A stretch of DNA of 64,000 nt, taken from positions 1 to 64,000 of the forward strand of contig JALHOG010000021.1 of the NCBI GenBank assembly GCA_022843125.1, written 5' to 3'. Shown in pieces: positions 24,986 to 33,991 of the stretch. The translations under genes were made by a program, and so were the position numbers. The DNA comes from Ilumatobacteraceae bacterium. GTDB taxonomy: Bacteria > Actinomycetota > Acidimicrobiia > Acidimicrobiales > Ilumatobacteraceae. The notes under the pieces were generated by a model. The model did no database searches. It saw only the letters and a list, made by a program, of their open reading frames with translations, and was not told where the DNA came from. The stretch's first letter is position 1. Every line of letters starts with the position of its first letter.

Positions 24986-25768
24986 ATGCAGTTCGTCACC
25001 GAGTGGGATCGCCAGCAGGCGTCGTACATCGCCGCCCGCGAAGAGCGCTTCGACACGATGCTCGCCGCGGTCGAGTGGGGGCTCGGGCAACGCGGCGTGA
25101 CCAGTCCCGTCGTGGTCGACCTGGGCTGCGGCCCGGGTGCGCTCGGGCAGCGGCTCATGCAGCGCCTCCCCGACGCGCACTACATCGGGATCGACATCGA
25201 CCCCGTCCTGCTGCACCTGGCGCGCAAGGTGGGCGCCGCCTATGCGTCGGAGCAGTTCACCGTGATCGACTGCGACGTCAGCGACGAGCGGTGGCTCGAC
25301 CTGGTAGCCGCCGGTGCAGTCGACGCGGTGTGCTCGTCGACGGCGCTCCACTGGCTGGTCGGTACCGACCTCGATCGGACCCTGGCGCTCGCGCACCTGG
25401 CGCTCGCGGACGGCGGTGTCTTCCTCAACGCCGATCATCTCGGGTTCTCCTCCCAGCGGCTCGAGGCCGTCTCTCGTTGGATCGCCGACAGCGACGAGCT
25501 CGCCGCGCGCAGGGCTGGGGCGCTCGACTGGCCGACCTGGTGGGGCCTGGCGCGCGCCGACCCCGAGCTCGGGCCGCTGTGCGTGGCCCGCGACCTCGTG
25601 TACCCCCCGCTCGATCAGCCGGCCGACGGCGACGATTCCGGCCGACCTCCGCTGAGCCTGTTCCTCGACGCGCTCAGCGCGGCCGGTTTCGAGGATGTCG
25701 ACACGATCTGGCAGCGCTTCGACGACCGCATCGTGATGGGCGTCAAGGGTTCGCCCGCCGCTCGATGA
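24986..25768 (+). CDS. Class I SAM-dependent methyltransferase in a Zur-controlled operon
   Basis: 260 residues. Motif I VVVDLGCGPGALGQRL (41-56), motif II IGIDIDP, and motif IV CSSTALHWL give a standard small-molecule methyltransferase. It is first in the operon with the FecCD-type importer; its stop overlaps the permease start by 4 nt. A related methyltransferase (34301-35056) ends the zinc-free ribosomal protein operon. Substrate unknown; modification of a metallophore is one possibility. Confidence 0.85.
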   Translation: MQFVTEWDRQQASYIAAREERFDTMLAAVEWGLGQRGVTSPVVVDLGCGPGALGQRLMQRLPDAHYIGIDIDPVLLHLARKVGAAYASEQFTVIDCDVSDERWLDLVAAGAVDAVCSSTALHWLVGTDLDRTLALAHLALADGGVFLNADHLGFSSQRLEAVSRWIADSDELAARRAGALDWPTWWGLARADPELGPLCVARDLVYPPLDQPADGDDSGRPPLSLFLDALSAAGFEDVDTIWQRFDDRIVMGVKGSPAAR

Positions 25769-26862
25769 GCACCGATTCGTTCACGGTCGTCCCGCACGCT
25801 GCAGCGTCGGCCGCCGTCACGCCTGCGAGGTCGGTGGCGATCCGGCGCCGCCCGGTGCTGACGACGCTCGGCGTGCTCTCGTTGCTGTCGGTGGTCGTCG
25901 CGATCGGGCTCGGGCCGGTCGGCGTCGCTCCCGACGTGGTGTTGCAGATCATCGGACATCACACCGTCGGGTTCCCCGAGGTGCAGACCTGGCCGGACAC
26001 GCACGACGCGATCATCTGGGAGGTCCGCCTCCCGCGGGTCCTCCTGGGTGCGATCGTCGGGGCGGCGCTCGGCGTGGTCGGCGTCGCCCTCCAGGCGGTG
26101 GTCCGCAACCCGTTGGCCGAGCCGTACATCCTCGGGGTCAGCTCCGGTGCGTCCACTGGCGCGGCGGCCGCGATCCTGTTCGGCATCGGAGCCGGGTTGG
26201 GTCCCGAGTCGGTGTCGGTGATGGCGTTCCTCGGATCGCTCGGCGCACTCGCGCTGATGCTCGCGCTCGCCCGGTCGGGAGGGCGCATCTCGCCCTCGCG
26301 CATGCTCGTCGCCGGTGTCGCGGTCAGCTATCTCCTCAGCGCCACGACGAGCCTGCTGATCCTGTTCGCCGACACCAGCGAGGGGGCGCGGGCCGTCATG
26401 TTCTGGCTGCTCGGATCGCTCGTCAACGCCGACTGGTCGACGCTCCCGATCGGCTACGCGGGAATCGGCACGGGGATCGCGATCGTCTACTGGTGGCGGC
26501 GGCGGCTCGACCTGCTCGCGCTCGGCGACGACACGGCCCTCGCGGCCGGAGTCGACCCAGGCCGGACCCGGCTCGTCCTCATCGTCGTGGTCGCCCTGTG
26601 TGTCGGATGCGCCGTGTCGCTCTCGGGCGGCATCGGCTTCGTCGGGCTCGCCGTGCCACACATCGCGCGGCGGTTCGTGGGTCCGGTCCACCGCCACCTC
26701 GTCCCGGCGGCGGCTGCGGTCGGTGCGCTCGTCCTGGTGTGGGCCGACGTCGCCGCCCGCATGGTGCTGCAGCCGCGCGAGCTCCCGATCGGCGTCGTGA
26801 CCGGTGTGCTCGGCGCACCCGTGCTCGTCGCCCTCGTCCGCAAGCTCCCACACCACACCTGA
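25765..26862 (+). CDS. FecCD/BtuC-type ABC transporter permease
   Basis: 365 residues, about ten membrane helices. The pattern RLPRVLLGAIVGAALGVVGVALQAVVRNPLAEPYILGVSSGA is diagnostic of metal-chelate (siderophore, haem, B12, molybdate) permeases, as is GGIGFVGLAVPHIARRFVGPVHR near the C-terminus. ATG 25765 overlaps the methyltransferase stop. The predicted substrate is a chelated metal; the Zur-like box favours zinc, while the linked mogA leaves molybdate open. Confidence 0.9.
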   Translation: MSTDSFTVVPHAAASAAVTPARSVAIRRRPVLTTLGVLSLLSVVVAIGLGPVGVAPDVVLQIIGHHTVGFPEVQTWPDTHDAIIWEVRLPRVLLGAIVGAALGVVGVALQAVVRNPLAEPYILGVSSGASTGAAAAILFGIGAGLGPESVSVMAFLGSLGALALMLALARSGGRISPSRMLVAGVAVSYLLSATTSLLILFADTSEGARAVMFWLLGSLVNADWSTLPIGYAGIGTGIAIVYWWRRRLDLLALGDDTALAAGVDPGRTRLVLIVVVALCVGCAVSLSGGIGFVGLAVPHIARRFVGPVHRHLVPAAAAVGALVLVWADVAARMVLQPRELPIGVVTGVLGAPVLVALVRKLPHHT

Positions 26863-26891
26863 TCCCGATCTCCCCTGTGAAAGGAACACCC

Positions 26892-27923
26892 ATGACACCC
26901 CGAACCAGCGTGCGTCGCACGGTCGCCGGCCTCGTCCTCGTCTCGCTCGCCGCGACCGCGTGCGGCGACGACGACACGACGGCAACGACGGCAACGACGG
27001 CGACGACGGCAACGACGGCAACGACCAGGACCGCCGATGACGGCTTCCCGCTCACGTTCACCAACTGCGATCGGCCGTTCACGCTCGACGCCCCACCGCA
27101 GCGCGTGCTCCTCATGGAGGCGGCGGCGCCGTCGCTGCTGTTCGCGGCGGGGGCGATGGATCGGGTCGTCGCCCGGATCGAGGACTTCCCCGAGGAGTAC
27201 TACACCGCTGACGAGATGGCGGTGCTCGACGCGATCCCGGCGCTCCAGGCCGAGGCGACGTCGACCGGTGGCGTCGAGGTGTCGCTCGAGGCGATCATCG
27301 AGTACGAGCCCGATCTCGTGATCGGCTACGACACCGAGACGATCACGCACGACGCCCTCGCGAACGTCGGCATCCAGCTGTACGTGATGCCGCCGTTCTG
27401 CGACTCGCCGCCCATGCCGTCGTTCGACTCGATCGTCGAGGAGGTCCGGTTCTACGGGACGATGTTCGGCACCACCGACGTCGCCGAGGCGAGTGCAGCC
27501 GCCCTGGCCGACACCGTGGCCACCGCGCAGGGCGCCCCGGTTGCGGCGGGGAAGACCGCCGCGGCGCTCTACGTGAGCTCCGACGGCAGCGCGATCTACG
27601 CGTACTCGGCGCTCGGCATGGTGCACCCGCAGATGGAGGCGCTCGGCATGACGAACGTCTTCGCCGAGCTGGGTGAGCGTGTGCCCGAGGTGTCGATCGA
27701 GGAGGTCATCGGTCGCAACCCCGAGATCCTGATCCTGCTGTACGACGACACGGGCCTCACCCCCGACGAGATCGCCGCGCTGGTCACCGAGCTCCCGGGT
27801 GCGAGCGGTATCACGGCGGTCGCCGACGGCGCCGTCTACCCGGTGCTGTTCAACTTCTCCGAACCCCCGACGCCTCTGGTGGTCACCGGCCTGTCGGTCA
27901 TCGCCGACCAGATCACCGGATGA
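26892..27923 (+). CDS. FecB-type periplasmic substrate-binding lipoprotein
   Basis: 343 residues; lipobox LAATAC with lipidated Cys near residue 22, then an Asp/Thr/Ala linker encoded by a 9-bp microsatellite (acgacggca units, about 26976-27030). The TroA-like fold is recognised from QRVLLMEAAAPSLLFAAGA, VSLEAIIEYEPDLVIGY and VSIEEVIGRNPEILILLYD. Start ATG 26892 has an AAAGGA ribosome site. It captures the substrate for the permease encoded before it. Confidence 0.88.
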   Translation: MTPRTSVRRTVAGLVLVSLAATACGDDDTTATTATTATTATTATTRTADDGFPLTFTNCDRPFTLDAPPQRVLLMEAAAPSLLFAAGAMDRVVARIEDFPEEYYTADEMAVLDAIPALQAEATSTGGVEVSLEAIIEYEPDLVIGYDTETITHDALANVGIQLYVMPPFCDSPPMPSFDSIVEEVRFYGTMFGTTDVAEASAAALADTVATAQGAPVAAGKTAAALYVSSDGSAIYAYSALGMVHPQMEALGMTNVFAELGERVPEVSIEEVIGRNPEILILLYDDTGLTPDEIAALVTELPGASGITAVADGAVYPVLFNFSEPPTPLVVTGLSVIADQITG

Positions 27924-27930
27924 TCGCACG

Positions 27931-28719
27931 ATGATCGCGGCATCCGGGATCGAACTGCGGCTCGGTGCCGTCGACGTCCTGTCCGGGGTGGATCTGTCGT
28001 CCCGCCCTGGACAGGTGGTGGGGCTCATCGGGCCGAACGGCAGCGGCAAGTCGACGCTGCTGCGGTGCCTGTACGGCATCCTGCGGGCCGACCGGGGCGC
28101 AGTGCTCGTCGACGACACCACGATCGAGTCGCTGAGCCGGCGCACGATCGCCCGGTCGATCTCACTCGTCGAGCAGTGTGCGCCGGTCGACGGCATCGGC
28201 ATCAGCGTCGGCGAGTTCGTCCTGCTCGGCCGCCACGTCCACCGCGGCGACCATCAGGGGTTCACGGCCGACGACCACCGGATCGCGCTCGACGCGCTCG
28301 ATCGGGTCGGGGTCTCGGAGTTCGCTCACCGCGGGCTCCACGAGATCTCCGGTGGCGAGCGGCAGCGCGTGGTGATCGCCCGGTGCCTCGCTCAGCGCAG
28401 TCCGATGATGCTGCTCGACGAACCGACGAACCATCTCGACATCCGCTTCCAGCACGAGATCCTCGACCTGGTCCGCAGCCTCGGGCTGACGACGATCGTG
28501 GTGCTCCACGACCTCAACCTGGCGAACCGGTACTGCGACCACCTGGTGTTGCTCGATCGCGGTCGGGTGGTGCGGGCCGGCGGGCCGGACGAGGTGCTGC
28601 AACCCGGCGTGCTCGAGCCCGTCTACGGGATCGAGGTCCGGCGTGTCGCCGACGGTGACGACGTCCACATGGCGTTCGGTCGCAGCACGCAACTGGTCGG
28701 AGCGAGGAGCAGCGGATGA
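27931..28719 (+). CDS. FecE-type ABC transporter ATPase
   Basis: 262 residues. Walker A GPNGSGKST, signature ISGGERQR, Walker B MMLLDEPTNHLD and the VVLHDLN switch are intact, all typical of FecE/BtuD partners of FecCD permeases. It lies 7 nt after the binding-protein gene and its stop overlaps mogA by 4 nt, completing the importer. Confidence 0.92.
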   Translation: MIAASGIELRLGAVDVLSGVDLSSRPGQVVGLIGPNGSGKSTLLRCLYGILRADRGAVLVDDTTIESLSRRTIARSISLVEQCAPVDGIGISVGEFVLLGRHVHRGDHQGFTADDHRIALDALDRVGVSEFAHRGLHEISGGERQRVVIARCLAQRSPMMLLDEPTNHLDIRFQHEILDLVRSLGLTTIVVLHDLNLANRYCDHLVLLDRGRVVRAGGPDEVLQPGVLEPVYGIEVRRVADGDDVHMAFGRSTQLVGARSSG

Positions 28720-29285
28720 CCACGGATCATCGTTCGCGGCAGGCGGCGCGCATCGGGATCGTCACGGTGTCGGACCGTGCGAGCGCCGGTGCCTACGTCG
28801 ATCGCGGCGGGCCCGCCGTGGAGGCGTTCCTGCATGCTCACCTCGCAACGCCGTGGACGCCGGTCCTGCGACTGGTCCCCGATGACCGGGCCGCGATCGA
28901 GGCCGTGCTGATCGAACTGTGCGACGGGGAGCGATGCGATCTCGTGGTCACCACCGGCGGGACCGGACCCAGCCCTCGCGACGTGACGCCCGAGGCGACA
29001 CACGCGATCGGGCACAAGGAGTTGCCCGGTTTCGGCGAGCTCATGCGGGACGTTTCGCTGCGTGTGGTGCCGACGGCGATCCTCTCGCGACAGACCGCGG
29101 TGGTCCGCGGGACGACGCTCGTCGTCAATCTGCCGGGCCAACCGAACGCGATCGCCGACTGCCTGGGCGCGGTGCTGCCTGCCATCCCGTACTGCCTCGA
29201 CCTGATCGGCGCCGCATCGATCGACATCGCCGGCGGCATCGTCGCGTTCCGCCCGGGCGGCGTCGCATTGCCAGCCGATGGATGA
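28716..29285 (+). CDS. mogA: MogA/MoaB-like molybdopterin adenylyltransferase
   Basis: 189 residues. GIVTVSDRASAGAYVDRGG and LVVTTGGTGPSPRDVTPEAT are the signature motifs; VNLPGQPNAIADCL near the C-terminus is also typical (usually LPGxPxA). It would adenylylate molybdopterin before metal insertion, an Mg-dependent step. Its place inside a Zur-controlled importer operon is unusual and raises the option that the importer moves molybdate. Overlaps the ATPase gene by 4 nt and the WD40 gene by 8 nt. Confidence 0.88.
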   Translation: MTTDHRSRQAARIGIVTVSDRASAGAYVDRGGPAVEAFLHAHLATPWTPVLRLVPDDRAAIEAVLIELCDGERCDLVVTTGGTGPSPRDVTPEATHAIGHKELPGFGELMRDVSLRVVPTAILSRQTAVVRGTTLVVNLPGQPNAIADCLGAVLPAIPYCLDLIGAASIDIAGGIVAFRPGGVALPADG

Positions 29286-30321
29286 GATCCGCGGCGCGCT
29301 CGCACCAGGCCCGTGGCGGTGCGCGCTCACCGAACACGTCGCGGACCTCGCGTGGCACCCCGACGGCCGACGGCTCGCCGCAGCGACGTTCGACGGCGCG
29401 GTCGTCACGATCGACGCCGAACGTGACGGCGCCGCAGGCGATCTGGTCAGTCATCGCGGCGGCGCGTTCGCGGTCGCCTGGCGCGGTGACGATCGGCTGA
29501 GTGGTGGCGCTGACGGCAGCCTGGTCGTCGGCGACGAGCAGATCCGACTCGGAGGGTGGGTTGGTGCGATCGATGTCGCGCCCGATGGGTCCGTCGCCAT
29601 CGCCCACGGGCGACACCTCACCGTGCTCGGCGGTGCAACGTCGGCCCCGCTTCCCTCGACGATCGCATCGGCCAGCTGGCATCCGGACGGGCGACGAGTC
29701 GCGGTTGGGGGTTTCGGATTCGTCCGATGGCACCGCGATGGGCAGCATGATGGCGACGTCGATCTCGTCTGGGGCGGTGCCGTCGAGTCGCTCGTCACCT
29801 CGCCGGCGGGCACATGGATGGCCGCCGGGACGCGCGGCGAGATCGTCTACCTGTGGCGGATCGACGGCAGCGGACGTGTGCACGCCCTGCCGTGCCCGAC
29901 GTCGAACGGCCGGATGGTCGCATTCGACGGCTCGGGTCGCTGGCTGGCGGCCGGATCAAAGGGCGGGCTCGCCGTGTTCGACCTCGCTTCGGTCGACGAT
30001 CTGACGGGTCCGTCGGGCCGGCTCCTCCCGCTGTTCTGTCGTCCACACGCCATGGTGTGGCACCCCGACGCGCCGTTGGTCGTGGTTGGCGTCGAGATCG
30101 AGGAGGAGGGAGGCGGGTTGCTCGTGATCAGGTGCGACGACGCCGCCGCGCCGGTGGGCGTGCTCGATCTCGGCTGCGTCCCGACCACGCTGGCATGGTC
30201 ACCTGGTGGCGACGGGCTGGCGGTGGCCGGCGACGACGGCTCGGTCCAGGTGGTCGTTTGGGATCGGTCGTGGCCGTGGAGTGCAGCGGAAGGCCGGTGG
30301 GGCGTCGACGATCAGCGGTAG
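29278..30321 (+). CDS. WD40-repeat beta-propeller protein (copy 2)
   Basis: 347 residues with about seven blades, for example VADLAWHPDGRRLAAATFDG, ASWHPDGRRVAVGG, MVAFDGSGRWLAAGSKGG and TTLAWSPGGDGLAVAGDDGSV. No signal sequence. It ends the operon behind Zur-like box 3 and overlaps mogA by 8 nt. It is related in plan to the WD40 proteins at 16572 and 37939, each translationally coupled to a metal-handling gene. Function unknown. Confidence 0.83.
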   Translation: MDEIRGALAPGPWRCALTEHVADLAWHPDGRRLAAATFDGAVVTIDAERDGAAGDLVSHRGGAFAVAWRGDDRLSGGADGSLVVGDEQIRLGGWVGAIDVAPDGSVAIAHGRHLTVLGGATSAPLPSTIASASWHPDGRRVAVGGFGFVRWHRDGQHDGDVDLVWGGAVESLVTSPAGTWMAAGTRGEIVYLWRIDGSGRVHALPCPTSNGRMVAFDGSGRWLAAGSKGGLAVFDLASVDDLTGPSGRLLPLFCRPHAMVWHPDAPLVVVGVEIEEEGGGLLVIRCDDAAAPVGVLDLGCVPTTLAWSPGGDGLAVAGDDGSVQVVVWDRSWPWSAAEGRWGVDDQR

Positions 30322-30349
30322 TCCAGAGGTCGTGACGGATAGGCAAGAA

Positions 30350-30364
30350 CGAGAATCATTCCTG
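30350..30364 (+). promoter_or_regulatory. Zur-like operator, box 4
   Basis: CGAGAATCATTCCTG matches 12 of 15 bases of TGAGAATCATTCTCA. It precedes a leaderless promoter TACCGT (30373-30378), 6 nt from ATG 30385, and would place the Fe-type alcohol dehydrogenase operon under zinc control. Confidence 0.68.
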
Positions 30365-30384
30365 TCAAGCGCTACCGTGCAGTG

Positions 30385-31635
30385 ATGGACGTCTCCCGGC
30401 TGCACCTGTTCCCGATCAAGAACTACCACCCGACACCACACGCGCTGCTCGGTCCCGGTGCACACGAGATGATCGGCGTGTCGGCCGCTCAGCTCGGGTT
30501 CCGGCGGACCCTGCTGATGACGACGGGCTTGCGGGGAACCGGGATCGTCGACGAGGTTCGGGGCATCGTCGAGGCGGCCGGGGTCGAGGTGGTCGTGTTC
30601 GATCGCGTCGAGTCGAATCCGAAGGACCGCAACGTCATGGCGGCTCACGCTGCGTACACGGGGGAGGCGTGCGACAGCTTCATTTCCCTGGGCGGCGGAT
30701 CGAGTCACGACTGCACGAAGGCGACACGCGTCGTCGCCGCCCACGACGGTCGCAACATCAACGACTTCAAAGGGCCGCTGGCGCTCGACAACCCCGTGCT
30801 CCCGCCCCACATCGCGGTGTCGACCACCGCCGGCACCGGCTCCGAGACGAGCTTCGCGTTCGTGATCACCGACACCAGCTCTGGGCAGACCAACCACAAG
30901 TTCGCCAGCTTCGCCCACCAGATCGCACCGACGATGTGCATCGACGACCCGGTCCTGTTCATGACGCTCCCGCCCGACCTCACGGCCTACTGCGGCTTCG
31001 ACGTGCTCGCTCACGCGAGCGGTGCATTCGTCTCGATCCTCGACATGTACCCCTCGTGGGGGCCGGCCCTGCACGCCATCGAGCTGACCTTCCAGCATCT
31101 ACCCACCGCAGTCGGCAACGGGTATGACGCCGTCGCCCGTGAGCAGATGATGTATGCCCAGTACATCGCCGGTCAGGCGTTCAACTCCGCCGGCCTCGAC
31201 GCCGTCCACTCGATCTCGCATGCGGTCTCGGCGAGCTTCGACACCCATCACGGCATGGGGAACGGCATCGCGCTCGCTCACGTGTGGGAGCACAACCTCT
31301 CGGCCAACTTCCGCAAGTACGCGCGCATGGCGCAGGCGATGGGTGTCGACACACGCGGCATGACCGAGCCGCAGGCGGCCGATGCTGCGCTCGCCGCAGC
31401 GTCGCGGTTGGCCGACGACGTCGGGATCCCGCAGAGCTTCACGTCGCTGCCCGACTACTCCAAGTCGAGGGTCGGCAAGCACGACCTGCCGCCGGTCTCC
31501 GCGACCGACGACGACGTCACCCGGATCGCCCAGCATGCGCTCGGCGACGTGTGCACGGTCACCAACCCGCGCATGCTCACGCCGGAGGCGATGGAACGCC
31601 TCGTGCGAGAGTCGCTCGTCGGGAGCCGCGCCTGA
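30385..31635 (+). CDS. Iron-type (group III) alcohol dehydrogenase
   Basis: 416 residues from ATG 30385, matching the leaderless promoter; GTG 30382 is directly upstream in frame. NAD-binding GGGSSHD (103-109) and STTAGTGSE (146-154) are present. Metal ligands align with FucO-type enzymes: D206, H210, H275 and H289 (HSISH...DTHHG). Enzymes of this family usually use Fe(II), so expression under a Zur-like box suggests replacement of zinc alcohol dehydrogenases in zinc shortage. The substrate alcohol is unknown. Followed by MoxR and VWA genes in the same operon. Confidence 0.92.
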   Translation: MDVSRLHLFPIKNYHPTPHALLGPGAHEMIGVSAAQLGFRRTLLMTTGLRGTGIVDEVRGIVEAAGVEVVVFDRVESNPKDRNVMAAHAAYTGEACDSFISLGGGSSHDCTKATRVVAAHDGRNINDFKGPLALDNPVLPPHIAVSTTAGTGSETSFAFVITDTSSGQTNHKFASFAHQIAPTMCIDDPVLFMTLPPDLTAYCGFDVLAHASGAFVSILDMYPSWGPALHAIELTFQHLPTAVGNGYDAVAREQMMYAQYIAGQAFNSAGLDAVHSISHAVSASFDTHHGMGNGIALAHVWEHNLSANFRKYARMAQAMGVDTRGMTEPQAADAALAAASRLADDVGIPQSFTSLPDYSKSRVGKHDLPPVSATDDDVTRIAQHALGDVCTVTNPRMLTPEAMERLVRESLVGSRA

Positions 31636-32540
31636 GCGCCACCGCGCAGACGCCGTTCGCCGACCCGGACGAGGTGATCGAGCGTCTCGCTGCCGTCGGC
31701 TACCTCGCCGATGAGGAGGTCGCGAGCGCGGTGCACCTGATGACGGCACTCGAACGGCCGCTGCTGGTCGAGGGGCCGCCCGGCGTGGGGAAGACGGCCC
31801 TCGCCCGTTCGCTGGCCGAGCTGTCGGGTCGCCGCCTCATCCGGCTGCAGTGCCACGAGGGCATCGACGACGCGCGGGCCCTCTACGAGTGGGACTACGG
31901 GCGTCAGCTGCTCGCCACCCAGATGATGCGCCACGACCGGCGCGACGGAGCCGATCAGGACGCCATGGCCGCACTGTTCGACGAGTCGTTCCTCCTCGAG
32001 CGGCCATTGCTCGCGGCGATCCGTTCCCAGGAGCCGGCCCTGCTGCTGGTCGACGAGGTCGACCGCGCCGACGAGGCCTTCGATGCGTTGCTGCTCGAGG
32101 TGCTCGACGAGGGGCAAGTGACGTTGCCCGAACTGGGCACGATCAGGGCGGTCGTACGACCGTGGGTGATCCTCACGTCGAACGAGACCCGTGAGCTCGC
32201 CGACGCGCTCAAGCGTCGATGCCTGCGGATCGGGGTGGGGTACCCGACTCCGGAGCGCGAGCGGCAGATCCTGCTCTCCGCAGCGCCGGGGCTCGCCGAC
32301 GAACTCGCCGCCCAGCTGACCGTTGCGCTCGGCCGGCTCCGGGTAGCCGCCCTGCACCAACCTCCCGGCGTTGCCGAAGCGATCGATTGGGCCCGGGCAC
32401 TCGTACTGCTGGGCGCCGGTGACCTGGAGCCGGACACCGTCCGCCGGACGCTCCCGGCACTCGTCAAGCATGGCCGCGACGAGACGATGGTGAGGTCGGT
32501 CCTCGACGTCGATGCGACGGGTACGCGAGCGACGAGGTGA
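31632..32540 (+). CDS. MoxR/CoxD-like AAA+ ATPase
   Basis: 302 residues if read from CTG 31632, which overlaps the dehydrogenase stop (CTGA) and has GGGAG 7 nt upstream; the first standard start is GTG 31674. Relatives usually have about ten residues before DPDEVIERLA, which fits the CTG start. Walker A VEGPPGVGKT, Walker B LLLVDEVDRAD and sensor TSNET are seen. MoxR proteins with VWA partners insert metals or remodel enzymes, as CoxD/CoxE do for CO dehydrogenase. Likely client: the dehydrogenase encoded just upstream (inference). Confidence 0.87.
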   Translation: MSATAQTPFADPDEVIERLAAVGYLADEEVASAVHLMTALERPLLVEGPPGVGKTALARSLAELSGRRLIRLQCHEGIDDARALYEWDYGRQLLATQMMRHDRRDGADQDAMAALFDESFLLERPLLAAIRSQEPALLLVDEVDRADEAFDALLLEVLDEGQVTLPELGTIRAVVRPWVILTSNETRELADALKRRCLRIGVGYPTPERERQILLSAAPGLADELAAQLTVALGRLRVAALHQPPGVAEAIDWARALVLLGAGDLEPDTVRRTLPALVKHGRDETMVRSVLDVDATGTRATR

Positions 32541-33991
32541 TCGACGCACTCGTCGGATTCGTCGCCGTGCTCCGCCATCACGGCCTCGACGTCGGTACGG
32601 ATCGGACGTTGGCGGCAGCCCGCTCCCTGGCGCACGTCGACCTGGCCGACCGGGCTGCCACGCAACGCGCGCTCCGCATCACGTTGGTTGCCCACCGGCT
32701 CGACGAGGCACGATTCGACGACCTGTTCGACCGGTGGTTCGACGGGCGGATCGACGAACTGCACGACGACGATGACGCGAACCATGTCGAGCAGTCGGGT
32801 GCTGCGGTCCAGCCCTCTGGTGTCGAACTGACGCTCGACACCGAGCGGCGGCTCCATGCTTCGAGCCCCGATGGGAGTTACGTCGACGACCCGTCGGAAC
32901 GGATCGGCGTCGCAACGACTCACGAGACCGAGGGGCGGCCGGGCCCGGCGAGCCCGGTGATCGATCCCGGCGGCGATCCTGTCGCGGTGATGGTCGACGG
33001 GGCCGTGGGTGTCGGGGCGGCGAGCCCTGGACACGACGGGCTGACGACGCGTCGAGCGGCCGGTGAGACCGGCGCGATCCACCTCGGTTCCGAGGACGGT
33101 GATCTCTCCCACGTGCTCGATCGGCTCGCTGCGCAACGGCACCGCCGGCTGGCTCGACTCCATGTCGTCTCGCCGGGACCGGCAGCGCCGTCGTCGTGGG
33201 GCCGGTCGCTCCTCGCCAACCCGTTCGACGCGGCGGAGCGTCGGTTGCTCCGGAGCGTCGTGGACGAGCTCCGCCCACAGCTCACCGGGATGCCGGCATG
33301 GCGGCATCGACCTGGGCCGGCAGGTGAGCTCGACCTGCGGCGGACACTGCGGAGAGCTGCGACGACGGCCGGGACGCCGATCGACCTGCGGTACCGGTCT
33401 CCCGCCCCATCGCGGGCGTCGGTGCTCGTCCTGCTCGACACGTCGCTGTCGGTTCGTCCTACGGCACGGCTGATGCTCCATCTCGCACATCGGCTCCGCG
33501 CAGCGATCGGCCGGGTGCGGGTGCTGGCCTTCATCGATCGCTGCGTCGACGTCACCGACGTGATCCGGCATGCCGATCTGGCGGTGGCGCTCGGACGGCT
33601 GCTCGACGATGCACCCGGCGGCCCGCTCGACCCGGCACGGCCGTCCGACTACGGCGCGGCGATGCGCTCGCTGTGGGCTCGGTACGCCGGCCTGGTGCGC
33701 CCGACCACCACCGTGATCGTGCTCGGTGACGGCCGGTCGAACGGGCGCGACCCGGCCGTCGCCAGCGTGGCTGCGCTCACCGAGCGCTGCCGGCGGACCG
33801 TGTGGCTGACCCCCGATCCGCCCGGCGCCTGGGGTTTCGGCCATGGGGAGATGACGCACTACGCCGACACGGTCGATGTGGCCTGGACCGTTCGGACCCT
33901 GGACGATCTCTCGACGCTCGCCGCTTCCGGCCAGATCGCTGTTCCGCGGGCGGTTCAGGGCGCTGTCGGCGACCGGTGGCGGTACACGTAG
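32537..33991 (+). CDS. VWA-domain protein, CoxE-like
   Basis: 484 residues from GTG 32537, 4-nt overlap with the AAA gene. The N-terminal 85 residues are helical, residues 90-215 are low-complexity and variable, and the C-terminal VWA domain has the MIDAS motif LLDTSLS near residue 301. This AAA+/VWA pairing is the CoxD/CoxE type used in metal-cofactor assembly. The 3' end overlaps the remnant of a GNAT gene on the other strand. Confidence 0.88.
   Translation: MIDALVGFVAVLRHHGLDVGTDRTLAAARSLAHVDLADRAATQRALRITLVAHRLDEARFDDLFDRWFDGRIDELHDDDDANHVEQSGAAVQPSGVELTLDTERRLHASSPDGSYVDDPSERIGVATTHETEGRPGPASPVIDPGGDPVAVMVDGAVGVGAASPGHDGLTTRRAAGETGAIHLGSEDGDLSHVLDRLAAQRHRRLARLHVVSPGPAAPSSWGRSLLANPFDAAERRLLRSVVDELRPQLTGMPAWRHRPGPAGELDLRRTLRRAATTAGTPIDLRYRSPAPSRASVLVLLDTSLSVRPTARLMLHLAHRLRAAIGRVRVLAFIDRCVDVTDVIRHADLAVALGRLLDDAPGGPLDPARPSDYGAAMRSLWARYAGLVRPTTTVIVLGDGRSNGRDPAVASVAALTERCRRTVWLTPDPPGAWGFGHGEMTHYADTVDVAWTVRTLDDLSTLAASGQIAVPRAVQGAVGDRWRYT

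Noticed and set aside
26976-27030. CRISPR-like or regulatory repeat made of acgacggca units
   Set aside because: It is a coding microsatellite for an Ala/Thr linker after a lipoprotein signal.
16572-30321. WD40 genes as serine/threonine kinase or NLR fragments
   Set aside because: No kinase or NACHT motifs are present; the proteins are pure propellers of 329-347 residues.
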